In this document: positions 1 through 8,994 of the stretch, in pieces
How the letters are laid out: every line of letters begins with the position of its first letter
How positions within the stretch are numbered: position 1 is the first letter of the stretch
Source of the DNA: Nemorincola sp044225795
GTDB lineage: Bacteria > Bacteroidota > Bacteroidia > Chitinophagales > Chitinophagaceae
NCBI GenBank assembly: GCA_044225795.1
Contig: JBGAIF010000008.1
Coordinates: 1-64,000 of the forward strand
Direction of reading: 5' to 3'
Length of the DNA stretch: 64,000 nucleotides
Translations under genes and position numbers: made by a program
Notes under the pieces: model-generated
The model's input: only the letters and a program-made list of their open reading frames with translations
What the model was told of the DNA's origin: nothing
Database searches by the model: none

Positions 1-23
1 CCCTTACGCTCATAACTGCGCAC

Positions 24-2078
24 ATGCTCTCTAAAGAACTACTGTTAAAGGCTTACCGGTTGATGATGACGGCTAAAGCCATGGCCGATATCTATGATGC
101 CAACCGGCAAATATGCAAATATGTTCATAGCACTTCACGCGGGCATGAGGCCATTCAACTGGCAACAGGATTCCTTTTAAAACCCTGCGATTTTGTGAGC
201 CCCTACTACCGTGATGAGAGCATCATGCTGGGTATGGGATACCGCCCTTACGAACTGATGCTTCAGCTCCTCGCAAAAGGCGGTGACCCGTTCACAGGAG
301 GGCGTGCTTATTACAATCACCCTAACATCAGAAGAGAAGGGTTTCCGGGCATCATACACCAGAGCAGTGCTACCGGCATGCAGGTGATCCCAACCACGGG
401 GGTTGCACAGGGTATCAAGTACAGGGAGAAACAACGATTGTCTGATTACTCCATACCTCCCGTTACCGTATGTTCACTTGGAGATGGCAGTGTAACAGAA
501 GGAGAAGTAAGTGAAGCATTGCAGTTTGCCGTTTTACACCAGTTACCTATCATCTATCTGGTACAGGATAATGATTGGGGAATATCCGTAAGTAGTGACG
601 AGGCGCGCACTATGGACGCCTATGAGTTTGCGGCTGGTTTTAAGGGATTGGAAAGGGTACGAGTGAATGGCAGTGACTTTACAGACTCGTACAACACAAT
701 GCAGTACACCATAGATTGGGTACGTGAGTACCGTAAACCAATACTCGTACATGCTAAGGTTCCCCTGCTGGGCCACCACACTTCCGGTGTGCGTAAAGAG
801 TGGTATCGCACAGCCGAAGACCTGGCAAAACACTATACCGATGATCCGGGGCCTAAGCTCAGGAAACTATTGTTACAGAACAAAGAAGTGACGGAAGCGG
901 AACTGGACCAGATAGAAGAAGAACAAAGGATATATGCGCAAAGTGAATTTGACGCGGCTGTAGCCGCTCCTGAACCGGATCCGGCAAACGTGGCGGACCA
1001 TGTATATATCCCATCGCCGGTAACTGAAGAGAAAGGAGACAGGACGCCTGCCGGGCGTGACAAAGTGGTGATGGTAGATGCCGCACTACATGCTGTGGAA
1101 GAGATACTACAGGACCACCCTGAAGCCCTGTTCTACGGACAGGACGTTGGAAAACGCCTCGGCGGTGTGTTCCGCGAAGCAGCGACACTTGCCGACAAGT
1201 TCGGCGACAACAGAGTATTTAATACTGCCATACAGGAGGCATATATCGTTGGTTCTACGATAGGTATGAATGCCGTAGGCCTGAAACCAATTGTAGAAGT
1301 TCAGTTTGCAGATTATATCTATCCGGGACTGAACCAGTTAGTCACCGAGATCAGCAAGTCGTGCTACCTGAGCTGCGGCAAATTCCCCGTTTCCATGATA
1401 CTGCGAGTGCCCATAGGTGCATATGGAGGGGGCGGCCCTTACCACAGTGGCAGTGTGGAGAGTACGCTGGCAACCATAAAGGGTATCAAGATCGCCTACC
1501 CTAGCAATGCCGCTGATATTAAGGGGCTCATCAAAGCCGCCTATTATGATGGCAATCCTGTGGTGATGCTGGAACATAAAGGCCTGTACTGGAGTAAAGT
1601 ACCAGGTACTGAGGAAGCTAAGACCATAGAGCCCGACCGTGACTATGTCCTGCCATTTGGCAAGGGTGCAGTAGTTCTGGAAGCCTCACAGGAATGTATT
1701 GACAATGGTGAATCTATGTGCGTCATCACTTATGGCATGGGGGTATATTGGGCTAAGAACGCTGCAAAGCAATTCCCCGGTAATGTAGAGATCATTGATA
1801 TACGTACCATATACCCGCTTGATGAAGAACTGATCTACAGAACGGTTCGTAAGCATGGCAAGTGCCTGGTGCTTACAGAAGAGCAGCTACGTAATTCATT
1901 CTGCGAAGCAGTTGCAGGACGTATAGCACAGAACTGCTTCAAGAGCCTTGATGCACCGGTGCAAACCATGGGGGCCCTGGACCTGCCGGCAGTGCCCATG
2001 AATATGGGACTGGAGGCAGCAATGCTGCCAAGCGCTGAAAAAGTGGCCGCTAAGATCACAGAGATACTCAGTTGGTAA
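24..2078 (+). CDS. Fused 2-oxoacid dehydrogenase E1 (alpha+beta) component
   Basis: Thiamine-pyrophosphate-dependent E1 of a branched-chain 2-oxoacid or pyruvate dehydrogenase complex; it decarboxylates the 2-oxoacid and passes the acyl group to the lipoyl E2. The 684-residue chain joins the alpha subunit (about 1-320) and the beta subunit (about 345-684), which many bacteria make separately. The alpha half has the TPP motif: GDG at 153-155 with the closing N at 183. The beta half carries the expected FGDNRVFNTAIQEAY and VEVQFADYIYPGLNQL blocks and ends in a transketolase C-terminal domain. Fused versions are usual in Bacteroidota. The frame stays open to the left edge, so the ATG at 24 may not be the true start. 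No E2 or E3 gene is in the window, so the substrate cannot be fixed from context. Confidence 0.9.
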   Translation: MLSKELLLKAYRLMMTAKAMADIYDANRQICKYVHSTSRGHEAIQLATGFLLKPCDFVSPYYRDESIMLGMGYRPYELMLQLLAKGGDPFTGGRAYYNHPNIRREGFPGIIHQSSATGMQVIPTTGVAQGIKYREKQRLSDYSIPPVTVCSLGDGSVTEGEVSEALQFAVLHQLPIIYLVQDNDWGISVSSDEARTMDAYEFAAGFKGLERVRVNGSDFTDSYNTMQYTIDWVREYRKPILVHAKVPLLGHHTSGVRKEWYRTAEDLAKHYTDDPGPKLRKLLLQNKEVTEAELDQIEEEQRIYAQSEFDAAVAAPEPDPANVADHVYIPSPVTEEKGDRTPAGRDKVVMVDAALHAVEEILQDHPEALFYGQDVGKRLGGVFREAATLADKFGDNRVFNTAIQEAYIVGSTIGMNAVGLKPIVEVQFADYIYPGLNQLVTEISKSCYLSCGKFPVSMILRVPIGAYGGGGPYHSGSVESTLATIKGIKIAYPSNAADIKGLIKAAYYDGNPVVMLEHKGLYWSKVPGTEEAKTIEPDRDYVLPFGKGAVVLEASQECIDNGESMCVITYGMGVYWAKNAAKQFPGNVEIIDIRTIYPLDEELIYRTVRKHGKCLVLTEEQLRNSFCEAVAGRIAQNCFKSLDAPVQTMGALDLPAVPMNMGLEAAMLPSAEKVAAKITEILSW

Positions 2079-2118
2079 TGCGGGATGCAAACCCCATAAA
2101 ATTACCATCTAATCAATA

Positions 2119-2138
2119 CTTTTATTAACTTGGCTGCT
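2119..2138 (+). promoter_or_regulatory. Putative promoter block shared with 56765-56784
   Basis: The bases CTTTTATTAACTTG, one variable base, then CTGCT also occur upstream of the RyR gene at 56765-56784, 19 of 20 positions identical. Both lie about 45 bases before an ATG. The TAACTTGG part resembles the Bacteroidota -7 box TAnnTTTG with one mismatch. A promoter role is inference from position and conservation within the window. Confidence 0.4.
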
Positions 2139-2180
2139 TAAAGCGCCTTAAATCAGGCATTAAACATTAATATTGCTTAT

Positions 2181-3122
2181 ATGCGTATGAATTCTATAAA
2201 GATAGCTGCATTGCTGCTTATGGGCGTTTCTGCTGAAAGGTCACTTGCACAGCAACCTGTAGTGCACAACCAATATCCATGTGCCGAATGCGCTGTTTTT
2301 GATAATAATGGCAATGACCTTAAAGGATTCATTACCACTAACAAAAAAGAAGTGCTGACGCGCGGCGGGAAGATCAACGAATATTCAAACAATTCCTGGG
2401 GCTACCTGAATATCAGGAGTATAAAGGTACCTTCTATGGATAAGAAAGGTAACCTGAACTATTGGGAAACGATAGATGTGACCCTGGCGCTCTATAAAAC
2501 GGCAGACGGAGCGCAAGCTACGTGGATGGCCCGCGAGTGCAACTCGCAGCAAGGACCGTTGGTTTACCTGAAAGTGGATGACCAGGGCAAGCTGGACATG
2601 GAGAATGTAAAGTACACTGCTGTTACCCATGACCTGGAGACGAAGAAATTTGCGATAGTGGAATACTATGACAGCTCGTACAATGACCGCGACTACGATA
2701 ACCTGCTGAAGAACTACATACTCATCAAGAGCGGCGTTATCAATGATGTAACGGCATTTAAACCAATCATTGAATTTCATGACAACTTCCTCAGCAAGTT
2801 CACTTATGTGAGCGACCCGGTTCTGGAGACAAAATCATTTGTTACCTTCTTCACGGCAAATGGTGTTCGTTATATCGGCTACTTCAATGTGATCAATAAC
2901 AAGCTGGCCGGCAAGCTGGATGCTTACAAGGTAGAATATGAGCGAGACAGGGCTCCGCTGGTTGCAGACATCTTTGGAAAGCTGAAAGGAAAAAATGTTT
3001 ACCTGTATGGCGACGATACATTTGGCATGGAGCCTGAAATAACAAAATATGCCCGTGAGAACGGTTTTAAGATCAAGCATAAAAAGACCACTTCGGTGAA
3101 GAAATTCAACGAGGACAAATAG
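2181..3122 (+). CDS. Secreted protein of unknown function
   Basis: I do not recognise a family. The 313-residue product starts with a short basic segment and a hydrophobic stretch ending near a likely signal peptidase site (SLAQQ, about residue 24), so it should be exported to the periplasm or beyond. The rest is soluble, mixed alpha/beta by appearance, with a basic lysine-rich tail (HKKTTSVKKFNEDK). The gene stands alone: it follows a promoter-like block at 2119-2138 and is closed by a hairpin at 3138-3174. The ATG at 2181 is chosen because it gives a complete signal peptide; a second ATG two codons later is possible. Confidence 0.75.
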   Translation: MRMNSIKIAALLLMGVSAERSLAQQPVVHNQYPCAECAVFDNNGNDLKGFITTNKKEVLTRGGKINEYSNNSWGYLNIRSIKVPSMDKKGNLNYWETIDVTLALYKTADGAQATWMARECNSQQGPLVYLKVDDQGKLDMENVKYTAVTHDLETKKFAIVEYYDSSYNDRDYDNLLKNYILIKSGVINDVTAFKPIIEFHDNFLSKFTYVSDPVLETKSFVTFFTANGVRYIGYFNVINNKLAGKLDAYKVEYERDRAPLVADIFGKLKGKNVYLYGDDTFGMEPEITKYARENGFKIKHKKTTSVKKFNEDK

Positions 3123-3137
3123 AACACTACAACTTTT

Positions 3138-3174
3138 ATAAATGCCTGCTACAGTATCTGTGGCAGGCATTTAT
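3138..3174 (+). terminator. Hairpin terminator after the 2181-3122 gene
   Basis: A perfect 12-bp inverted repeat (ATAAATGCCTGC at 3138-3149 with its complement at 3163-3174) extends by four more pairs, one of them G-U, around a five-base loop. It starts 15 bases after the stop codon. The T-rich tail is weak (ACTTTC). Confidence 0.6.
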
Positions 3175-3269
3175 ACTTTCAGGGAAAAAAGTTATACAGG
3201 GTGTGGATAAGTTTTCAAAAATCCAATGGTTCAATCTTTATAATTTCACTACAAAACACAAGTAACGCA

Positions 3270-3725
3270 ATGAAAGTAATGATCATCATGGGGTCTAAGA
3301 CCGATGAAAATGTAATGCAGGAATGCAGCAACTGGCTCAACTGGTTTGGCATCGAAAACAACATGATCGTGGCATCTGCCCACCGCAATCCCGATAAAGT
3401 AAGGGACCTGATGGTAAACGCGCAAAAGAATGGCTACGGCGCAGTAGTGGCTGCAGCAGGTATGGCCGCAGCGCTTCCCGGCGTATGCAGCGCATATACG
3501 TCTCTTCCGGTATTGGGCGTACCGTTGGATGGTGGCTTACCCGGTGGCATAGACGCATTATATAGCATTGTGCAGATGCCGGCAGGCCTGCCGGTGGGCA
3601 CACTGGCAGTAGGTAAAGCAGGCGCAAGAAACGCAGCGGCACTGGCTGCACGTATCTTCGCGCTCAGCGACGCCAGGGTAGCAGCCAAACTGGAAGAGTT
3701 CAAGGCGAACGACTATAAGATATAG
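3270..3725 (+). CDS. purE: PurE, N5-carboxyaminoimidazole ribonucleotide mutase
   Basis: Cytosolic purine biosynthesis enzyme that moves the carboxyl group of N5-CAIR to make CAIR. The 151-residue protein has the class I PurE signatures in order: MGSKTDEN near the N-terminus, the SAHRNPDKV substrate loop with the essential histidine, a GMAAALPGV segment, PVLGVPLDGG and the MPAGLPVGTLAVGKAGARNA block. I place the start at the ATG at 3270, directly before the first beta strand (MKVMIIMGSK); an upstream in-frame start at 3201 would add 23 residues not expected for PurE. No purK is visible nearby. Confidence 0.93.
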   Translation: MKVMIIMGSKTDENVMQECSNWLNWFGIENNMIVASAHRNPDKVRDLMVNAQKNGYGAVVAAAGMAAALPGVCSAYTSLPVLGVPLDGGLPGGIDALYSIVQMPAGLPVGTLAVGKAGARNAAALAARIFALSDARVAAKLEEFKANDYKI

Positions 3726-3839
3726 TCTCAGCGCTGTTTTGGCAACGGGCATAATGACAGGGTAAATGTTAACGTTAGTATAATAAAAGAGTTTGGCAGG
3801 CTATTTGTACATTTATTTTTATCACTAAAACTTACAACC

Positions 3840-4841
3840 TTGACAGAAGCAATCATTAACCTGGAAACAGTAAATCCGATAGAGTTCTTCGGCGTCAACA
3901 ACAGCAAATTCGAAATACTGAGACGAAAGTTCCCCTTACTGAAATTATTATCGCGCGGCACACAAATAAAGATATCAGGACAACCGGACGAGGTGCGTAA
4001 TGCACAGGCCAAGATAGGCCAGATCATCCAGTACCTGGAGCGAAACGGCCACTTGTCTGAGAACTACTTCTCCAAGATACTGGGAGACGAAGAACAGGAT
4101 GAGACAGCCGCAGAAGATCCGGCCAATAATGATATACTGGTGTTTGGCCCGAACGGACGAGTAGTTCGTGCACGTACACAGAACCAGAAACTGATGGCGC
4201 AGGCCTGCGAAAAGAATGATATTCTCTTCGCACTCGGCCCGGCAGGTACGGGTAAAACCTATACGGCTGTTGCACTGGCAGTAAGAGCGCTGAAGAACAA
4301 GGCTGTTCGTAAGATCATCCTTACCCGTCCGGCGGTGGAAGCAGGTGAAAGCCTTGGCTTCCTGCCTGGCGACCTGAAGGAGAAGATCGACCCGTATCTG
4401 CGCCCGCTTTATGATGCACTGGACGATATGATACCGAGCGACAAGCTGAGCTACTATATGGCCAACCGTATCATCGAGATCGCTCCCCTCGCCTATATGC
4501 GCGGCCGAACGTTGGATAATGCCTTTATCATATTGGATGAGGCCCAGAACTCCACCGACCTGCAGCTTAAGATGTTCCTGACACGTATCGGTACGTCGGC
4601 GAAAGCGATCATCACAGGCGACCTGACACAGGTGGACCTACCTAAGAACCAGAAGTCAGGCCTGATAAAGGCCACGCGTATACTCCAGAACATTGATGGT
4701 ATTGCACTGATCAAGCTGGACGAGGCAGATGTAGTTCGTCACCGCCTGGTGAAGCAGATCATCCGTGCTTACGACACTGATCATGCCCGTGAAGAGGAGC
4801 AGGAAGAGAAGAGGATCACACGGAGACACGAACAACACTAA
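3840..4841 (+). CDS. phoH: PhoH family ATPase
   Basis: PhoH-like P-loop ATPase, a conserved bacterial family usually linked to RNA metabolism and phosphate-starvation responses; its exact task is unsettled. The 333-residue length is normal. Walker A (GPAGTGKT) is at 133-140 and Walker B (FIILDEAQ) at about 229-236, followed by the TGDLTQVDLP block typical of the family. A KH-like N-terminal region covers about 10-70. The start appears to be TTG at 3840, giving MTEAIINLETVNPIEFFG; no upstream ATG fits this frame and the segment reads as a normal PhoH N-terminus. A long perfect palindrome separates it from the convergent exb genes. Confidence 0.9.
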   Translation: MTEAIINLETVNPIEFFGVNNSKFEILRRKFPLLKLLSRGTQIKISGQPDEVRNAQAKIGQIIQYLERNGHLSENYFSKILGDEEQDETAAEDPANNDILVFGPNGRVVRARTQNQKLMAQACEKNDILFALGPAGTGKTYTAVALAVRALKNKAVRKIILTRPAVEAGESLGFLPGDLKEKIDPYLRPLYDALDDMIPSDKLSYYMANRIIEIAPLAYMRGRTLDNAFIILDEAQNSTDLQLKMFLTRIGTSAKAIITGDLTQVDLPKNQKSGLIKATRILQNIDGIALIKLDEADVVRHRLVKQIIRAYDTDHAREEEQEEKRITRRHEQH

Positions 4842-4855
4842 CTGATCAACAGATA

Positions 4856-4889
4856 ACAGAAAAGGGAGCATTAATGCTCCCTTTTCTGT
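4856..4889. terminator. Bidirectional terminator, 34-bp perfect palindrome
   Basis: The whole 34-base segment equals its own reverse complement, with a GGGAGC/GCTCCC core flanked by A-runs and T-runs on either side. It lies between the convergent phoH (ends 4841) and exbD (ends 4913) genes, so a hairpin followed by U residues forms in RNA from either strand. Confidence 0.85.
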
Positions 4890-4912
4890 TTATAATTTCT
4901 TCGACATATAGC

Positions 4913-5317
4913 TTACCTGCTATTATTCTCCACAGCCAGCACCGTGCGTAGATTCAGATCATGAGCAGCACGCATCACGGCCACTATATTATCAGCATTG
5001 GCCATCTTGTCGGCATTGATCACAACGGTCGGTTCTGCATCCTGCGATTTGGCAATGGCAGTTGAAATAAACGGCCCGAGCGAATCTACAGGAACAGGTG
5101 TAGTGCCTACAAAGAACTCCTGTTTATCATTGATGGACACAACAACAGTTTGCTTCGCCTTGGTATCACTCTTTGCCTTGGGGATACTCAGTTTCACCAC
5201 ATTGGGATTAGCCAATGTAGAGATGATGAGAAAGAACAGCAACAGGATGAACAATATATCATTCAACGCTGATGAATGTCCCTGAGGATCGTGCTGCGAA
5301 CGTCTTCTTATATTCAT
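4913..5317 (-). CDS. exbD: ExbD/TolR family protein
   Basis: Component of the inner-membrane proton channel that powers TonB-dependent uptake or Tol-Pal. The 134-residue chain shows the family plan: a short basic cytoplasmic N-terminus, one membrane helix (about 18-37, ILFILLLFFLIISTLA) and a periplasmic domain. The usual channel aspartate is D20 in LNDILF. It follows the exbB gene by nine bases, so the two form an operon. The product could serve TonB, Tol or another ExbBD-dependent process; no tonB gene is in the window. Confidence 0.88.
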   Translation of the reverse strand: MNIRRRSQHDPQGHSSALNDILFILLLFFLIISTLANPNVVKLSIPKAKSDTKAKQTVVVSINDKQEFFVGTTPVPVDSLGPFISTAIAKSQDAEPTVVINADKMANADNIVAVMRAAHDLNLRTVLAVENNSR

Positions 5318-5326
5318 CTTGCGGTT

Positions 5327-6025
5327 TTATGCCTGGTTAACATCCTGGATTATATCTAAGAACTCTACAGCGGCGGTCTCTATCCGGTTCACATTCTTAT
5401 TGATCTGGGCATTGAGGTAGGCATAACCCATGTATGCCAGCAAGCCAATGATGAGGCCGGTAGCAGACGTCACCATCTTGGTATAAATACCACCGGCAAT
5501 TGTTTCTAATGAAAAGCCCTGATGCTGCACATTAAAGAATAGGATGATCATACCTGCTATGGTACCCAAAAACCCGAATATGGGAGCGATGCCGGCAATG
5601 GTGGAAAGCACAGACACATTCTTTTCGAGCTGATATACTTCCAGTTTACCCGCGTTCTCCATTGACTTCTCAATATAATCAAGCGGCTTGCCCATGCGGC
5701 TGATACCCTTCTCAATGACACGGGAAACAGGTGTATTATATTTCTTACATGTTGCGATCGCGCCCGAAGTATTTCCTCCCTGCATCTGCTCACGTATTCT
5801 ATCCATAAAAGATATGTCTGTAACAGAAGCTTTTCGTATGGCCTGCCACCGCTCAAAGAACACATAACACATAATGAGCGAACATAATAAAAGAGGGATC
5901 ATCAACGCTCCCCCCTCCTGCAACAAATGGAAAAGAGATATCTTCTCTGGTTGAGGCGCTGCAACTGCAGCTACTGCTTTAATGGCGGTATCGGCCTGGA
6001 GCAGCAAAATGGATAGTAACGTCAT
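5327..6025 (-). CDS. exbB: ExbB/TolQ/MotA family proton channel protein
   Basis: Inner-membrane partner of ExbD that forms the proton channel. The 232-residue protein begins with a hydrophobic, Ala-rich leader, then a first membrane helix near residues 40-57, a cytoplasmic domain, and two C-terminal helices with the conserved channel segments APIFGFLGTIAGMI and MVTSATGLIIGLLAYMGYAY. First gene of a two-gene operon with exbD. A TAnnTTTG box at 6046-6053 on the same strand lies 20 bases before the start codon. Confidence 0.9.
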   Translation of the reverse strand: MTLLSILLLQADTAIKAVAAVAAPQPEKISLFHLLQEGGALMIPLLLCSLIMCYVFFERWQAIRKASVTDISFMDRIREQMQGGNTSGAIATCKKYNTPVSRVIEKGISRMGKPLDYIEKSMENAGKLEVYQLEKNVSVLSTIAGIAPIFGFLGTIAGMIILFFNVQHQGFSLETIAGGIYTKMVTSATGLIIGLLAYMGYAYLNAQINKNVNRIETAAVEFLDIIQDVNQA

Positions 6026-6045
6026 GCGTGAGATTTGTTCTAAGA

Positions 6046-6053
6046 CAAATGTA
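6046..6053 (-). promoter_or_regulatory. -7 box of the exbBD promoter
   Basis: TACATTTG on the minus strand matches the Bacteroidota consensus TAnnTTTG and ends 20 bases before the exbB start. No clear -33 TTTG is seen at the expected spacing. Confidence 0.5.
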
Positions 6054-6172
6054 ACGAATAGGAACCTTAAAATTGGGTTAAAATATCATGGACAAAATGT
6101 AACAAAAGATGAATTGATAATCAACAGGCAACAGGTGAATAAACTGTGCGAAAAGTAAACGGGCATCTCTTT

Positions 6173-6207
6173 TTTGTTAGGATTTAATGAATAGCGGCTT
6201 ATCTTTG
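6173..6207 (+). promoter_or_regulatory. Putative sdhCAB promoter
   Basis: A TTTG at 6173-6176 and TATCTTTG at 6200-6207 resemble the Bacteroidota -33/-7 pair; the 23-base spacer is slightly long. Transcription would begin near 6213, leaving a leader of about 47 bases before sdhC. Confidence 0.5.
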
Positions 6208-6259
6208 CAGCGCAGAAATTGACACAAAAATTACACTACAATAAATTCAGCAGTCTCTT

Positions 6260-6955
6260 ATGAACTGGAAACAATCTTTCAGCACATCCATAGGTAAAAA
6301 ATTACAGATGTCCCTGACCGGGCTTTTTTTGATCCTGTTCCTCATTGTGCATTGTTACATCAACGCGCAGGTGTTCTATAATGATGGCGGCGTGCGCTTT
6401 AATGAAGCGGCTCATTTCATGGGTACCAACTTTGTAATACGTACAGTGGAGCTGGGGCTCTTCTTTTTCCTGTTCCTCCATATCATACAGGGGCTCCTTT
6501 TGTGGTCAAAGAACAGGTCTAAGAGGAGTGTAAAATATGCCGTGAGTGCTGGCAACACTACAAGCAAATGGTATAGCCGTTCTATGGCATTGCTGGGTAC
6601 GCTTATCCTGATGTTCCTTGTAGTTCACCTTGCTAAGTTCTGGGGGCCTAACCGTTTCTCACAAACTACAGGCGGTGGCGAATTACCGCTTTACAAGATG
6701 ATGTATGAAGAGTTCCAGATCACATGGGTGCTAATTGTTTACCTGTTTGGCGTTATCGCCCTGGCATGGCACCTCGTTCATGGATTCTATAGTGCCTTCC
6801 AGACATTAGGTCTTGGCACACACAGGTATAAAGGAATCATCAAGAGCATTGGCGTTGCATTCTCAGTTATTGTTCCCATGATCTTTGCGCTCATGCCAAT
6901 TGCATTTTACCTGCACTGGCTGGCTGCACCCGTTGTTGAGAACGCTATTAAATAA
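6260..6955 (+). CDS. sdhC: Succinate dehydrogenase cytochrome b subunit
   Basis: Membrane anchor of succinate:quinone oxidoreductase of the single-subunit, di-heme b558 type found in Bacteroidota, Bacillus and Epsilonproteobacteria. The 231-residue chain has five hydrophobic helices (about 15-35, 60-82, 108-125, 153-178, 195-220). Histidines inside them at 31, 74, 123 and 171/174 are the likely heme ligands. It is followed by the flavoprotein and iron-sulfur genes in the order typical for this type, and no sdhD is needed. Confidence 0.93.
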   Translation: MNWKQSFSTSIGKKLQMSLTGLFLILFLIVHCYINAQVFYNDGGVRFNEAAHFMGTNFVIRTVELGLFFFLFLHIIQGLLLWSKNRSKRSVKYAVSAGNTTSKWYSRSMALLGTLILMFLVVHLAKFWGPNRFSQTTGGGELPLYKMMYEEFQITWVLIVYLFGVIALAWHLVHGFYSAFQTLGLGTHRYKGIIKSIGVAFSVIVPMIFALMPIAFYLHWLAAPVVENAIK

Positions 6956-6994
6956 TCACAAAAGCATTCATTAATATAATTCCGGTTTCTGAAT

Positions 6995-8971
6995 ATGGCA
7001 CTTAATTCCAAAATACCTTCCGGTCCGTTAGAATCGAAATGGAAAACGTACAAATCCACTTGTAAGCTGGTAAACCCGGCCAACAAGCGCCAGTTGGAGA
7101 TCATTGTTGTAGGCACAGGCCTTGCCGGTGCTTCTGCAGCGGCTTCGCTTGGTGAGATGGGCTATAAGGTAAAAGCATTCTGTTTCCAGGACAGTCCACG
7201 CCGTGCGCACTCTATTGCTGCCCAGGGTGGTATCAATGCTGCGAAAAATTACCAGAACGACGGCGACAGTACTTATCGCCTGTTCTATGACACTATCAAA
7301 GGTGGCGACTACCGCGCCCGCGAAGGCAACGTTTACCGCCTTGCGGAAGTGAGTGCCAATATCATAGACCAGTGTGTGGCACAGGGTGTTCCTTTCGCGC
7401 GTGAATATGGCGGCTTGCTGAGCAACCGTTCATTCGGAGGCACACAGGTACAACGTACATTCTACGCCGCCGGACAGACAGGACAGCAGTTGCTGATAGG
7501 CGCCTACCAGGCATTGGAACGCCAGGTGTCTCTCGGTACTGTAGAAATGTTCTCGCGCCATGAGATGCTTGAGGTCGTTAAGATAGACGGTAAAGCACGT
7601 GGCATCATTGCCCGCAACCTCGTAACAGGTGAGCTGGAGCGTCACTTCGGACATGCCGTATTGCTGTGCACAGGTGGCTATGGCAACGTATTCTATTTGT
7701 CAACAAACGCCATGGGCAGTAATGTTACTGCTGCATGGAAGGCGCACAAACAGGGTGCATTCTTTGGTAACCCTTGCTTCACTCAGATACACCCAACATG
7801 TATCCCCGTAAGCGGTGACCACCAGTCGAAACTTACGTTGATGTCGGAATCACTCCGTAACGACGGCCGCATATGGGTGCCTAAAAAGCAAGGCGACAAC
7901 CGCAAGCCAACAGATATACCTGAGGAAGAAAGAGACTACTACCTGGAGAGAAGATACCCCGCATTTGGTAACCTCGTTCCGCGTGACGTGGCCAGCCGTG
8001 CCGCCAAGGAGCGTTGCGATGCCGGTTATGGTGTAGGTTCTTCAAAGATGGCAGTTTACCTCGACTTCTCTTCGGCTATTGAACGCTATGGTAAAACTGA
8101 AGCCGGTAAACAGGGTAACCACCATGCTGACAAGGCTACCATGATAAAGCTGGGTAAAGAAGTTGTGAAGGAAAAATATGGCAACCTGTTCGACATGTAT
8201 GCAAAGATCACAGGCGAGAACCCTTACGAAGTGCCTATGCGTATCTACCCGGCGGTACACTATACCATGGGTGGCTTGTGGGTTGACTATGAGTTGATGA
8301 CCAACGTACCAAATCTTTATGCATTAGGCGAAGCTAACTTCAGCGACCACGGTGCTAACCGTCTCGGCGCTTCTGCACTGATGCAGGGCCTTGCTGATGG
8401 TTATTTCGTAATACCCTATACATTGGGCAACAACCTTGCCGACGACATCCGTACCAAGGCAATACCAACTGACCACCCTGCATTCATAGCTGCTGAGAAA
8501 GAAGTGAATGACCGCATCAACAAGCTCATGAGCATTAAGGGAACAGAAAGTGTAGAGAGCTTCCATAAGCGCCTCGGCAAGATCATGTGGGACAAATGCG
8601 GTATGGGACGTAATGCTAAGGGATTAGCTGAAGCTATTGAGGAGATCAAGGCGCTGCGCAAAGAGTTCTGGAGCAATGTGCGCATACCGGGCGACATCAA
8701 GGAATACAACCCTGAGCTGGACAAGGCAGGCCGTGTGGCCGACTTCCTGGAACTGGGAGAACTGATGTGCATAGATGCCCTGCAACGCAACGAAAGCTGT
8801 GGCGGCCATTTCCGTGAGGAGTCTCAAACTGAAGATGGTGAAGCACTGCGTGACGATGATAAATATATGTATGTGGCAGCGTGGGAATATAAAGGTGACA
8901 GCCAGTTTGAGCTGCATAAAGAGTCTCTTGACTATGAAGTAGTTCACCCATCAGCACGTAGTTATAAATAA
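6995..8971 (+). CDS. sdhA: Succinate dehydrogenase flavoprotein subunit
   Basis: Oxidises succinate to fumarate in the TCA cycle at the cytoplasmic face of the membrane. The 658-residue protein has the FAD dinucleotide motif GTGLAG at 40-45 and the AHSIAAQGGIN block whose H72 should carry covalent FAD. Further family blocks include the HPTCIP segment and GNLVPRDVASRAAKE near the active site, and SDHGANRLGASALMQGLADG. Length and motifs match the b558-linked type. It lies 39 bases after sdhC and 23 before sdhB. Confidence 0.96.
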   Translation: MALNSKIPSGPLESKWKTYKSTCKLVNPANKRQLEIIVVGTGLAGASAAASLGEMGYKVKAFCFQDSPRRAHSIAAQGGINAAKNYQNDGDSTYRLFYDTIKGGDYRAREGNVYRLAEVSANIIDQCVAQGVPFAREYGGLLSNRSFGGTQVQRTFYAAGQTGQQLLIGAYQALERQVSLGTVEMFSRHEMLEVVKIDGKARGIIARNLVTGELERHFGHAVLLCTGGYGNVFYLSTNAMGSNVTAAWKAHKQGAFFGNPCFTQIHPTCIPVSGDHQSKLTLMSESLRNDGRIWVPKKQGDNRKPTDIPEEERDYYLERRYPAFGNLVPRDVASRAAKERCDAGYGVGSSKMAVYLDFSSAIERYGKTEAGKQGNHHADKATMIKLGKEVVKEKYGNLFDMYAKITGENPYEVPMRIYPAVHYTMGGLWVDYELMTNVPNLYALGEANFSDHGANRLGASALMQGLADGYFVIPYTLGNNLADDIRTKAIPTDHPAFIAAEKEVNDRINKLMSIKGTESVESFHKRLGKIMWDKCGMGRNAKGLAEAIEEIKALRKEFWSNVRIPGDIKEYNPELDKAGRVADFLELGELMCIDALQRNESCGGHFREESQTEDGEALRDDDKYMYVAAWEYKGDSQFELHKESLDYEVVHPSARSYK

Positions 8972-8994
8972 TTAGAAGCAATTAAAATAGTTCT

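Noticed and set aside
859..1188. Minus-strand frame of 109 residues inside the E1 gene
   Set aside because: It is opposite a strongly supported gene, Pro/Leu/Arg-rich, and has no independent start signals.
3202..3210. Perfect DnaA-box-like TGTGGATAA, with another TTATCCACA at 44231-44239, as signs of an origin
   Set aside because: Two isolated 9-mers 41 kb apart, without clusters, an AT-rich unwinding element or dnaA/dnaN/gidA neighbours; chance occurrence is enough.
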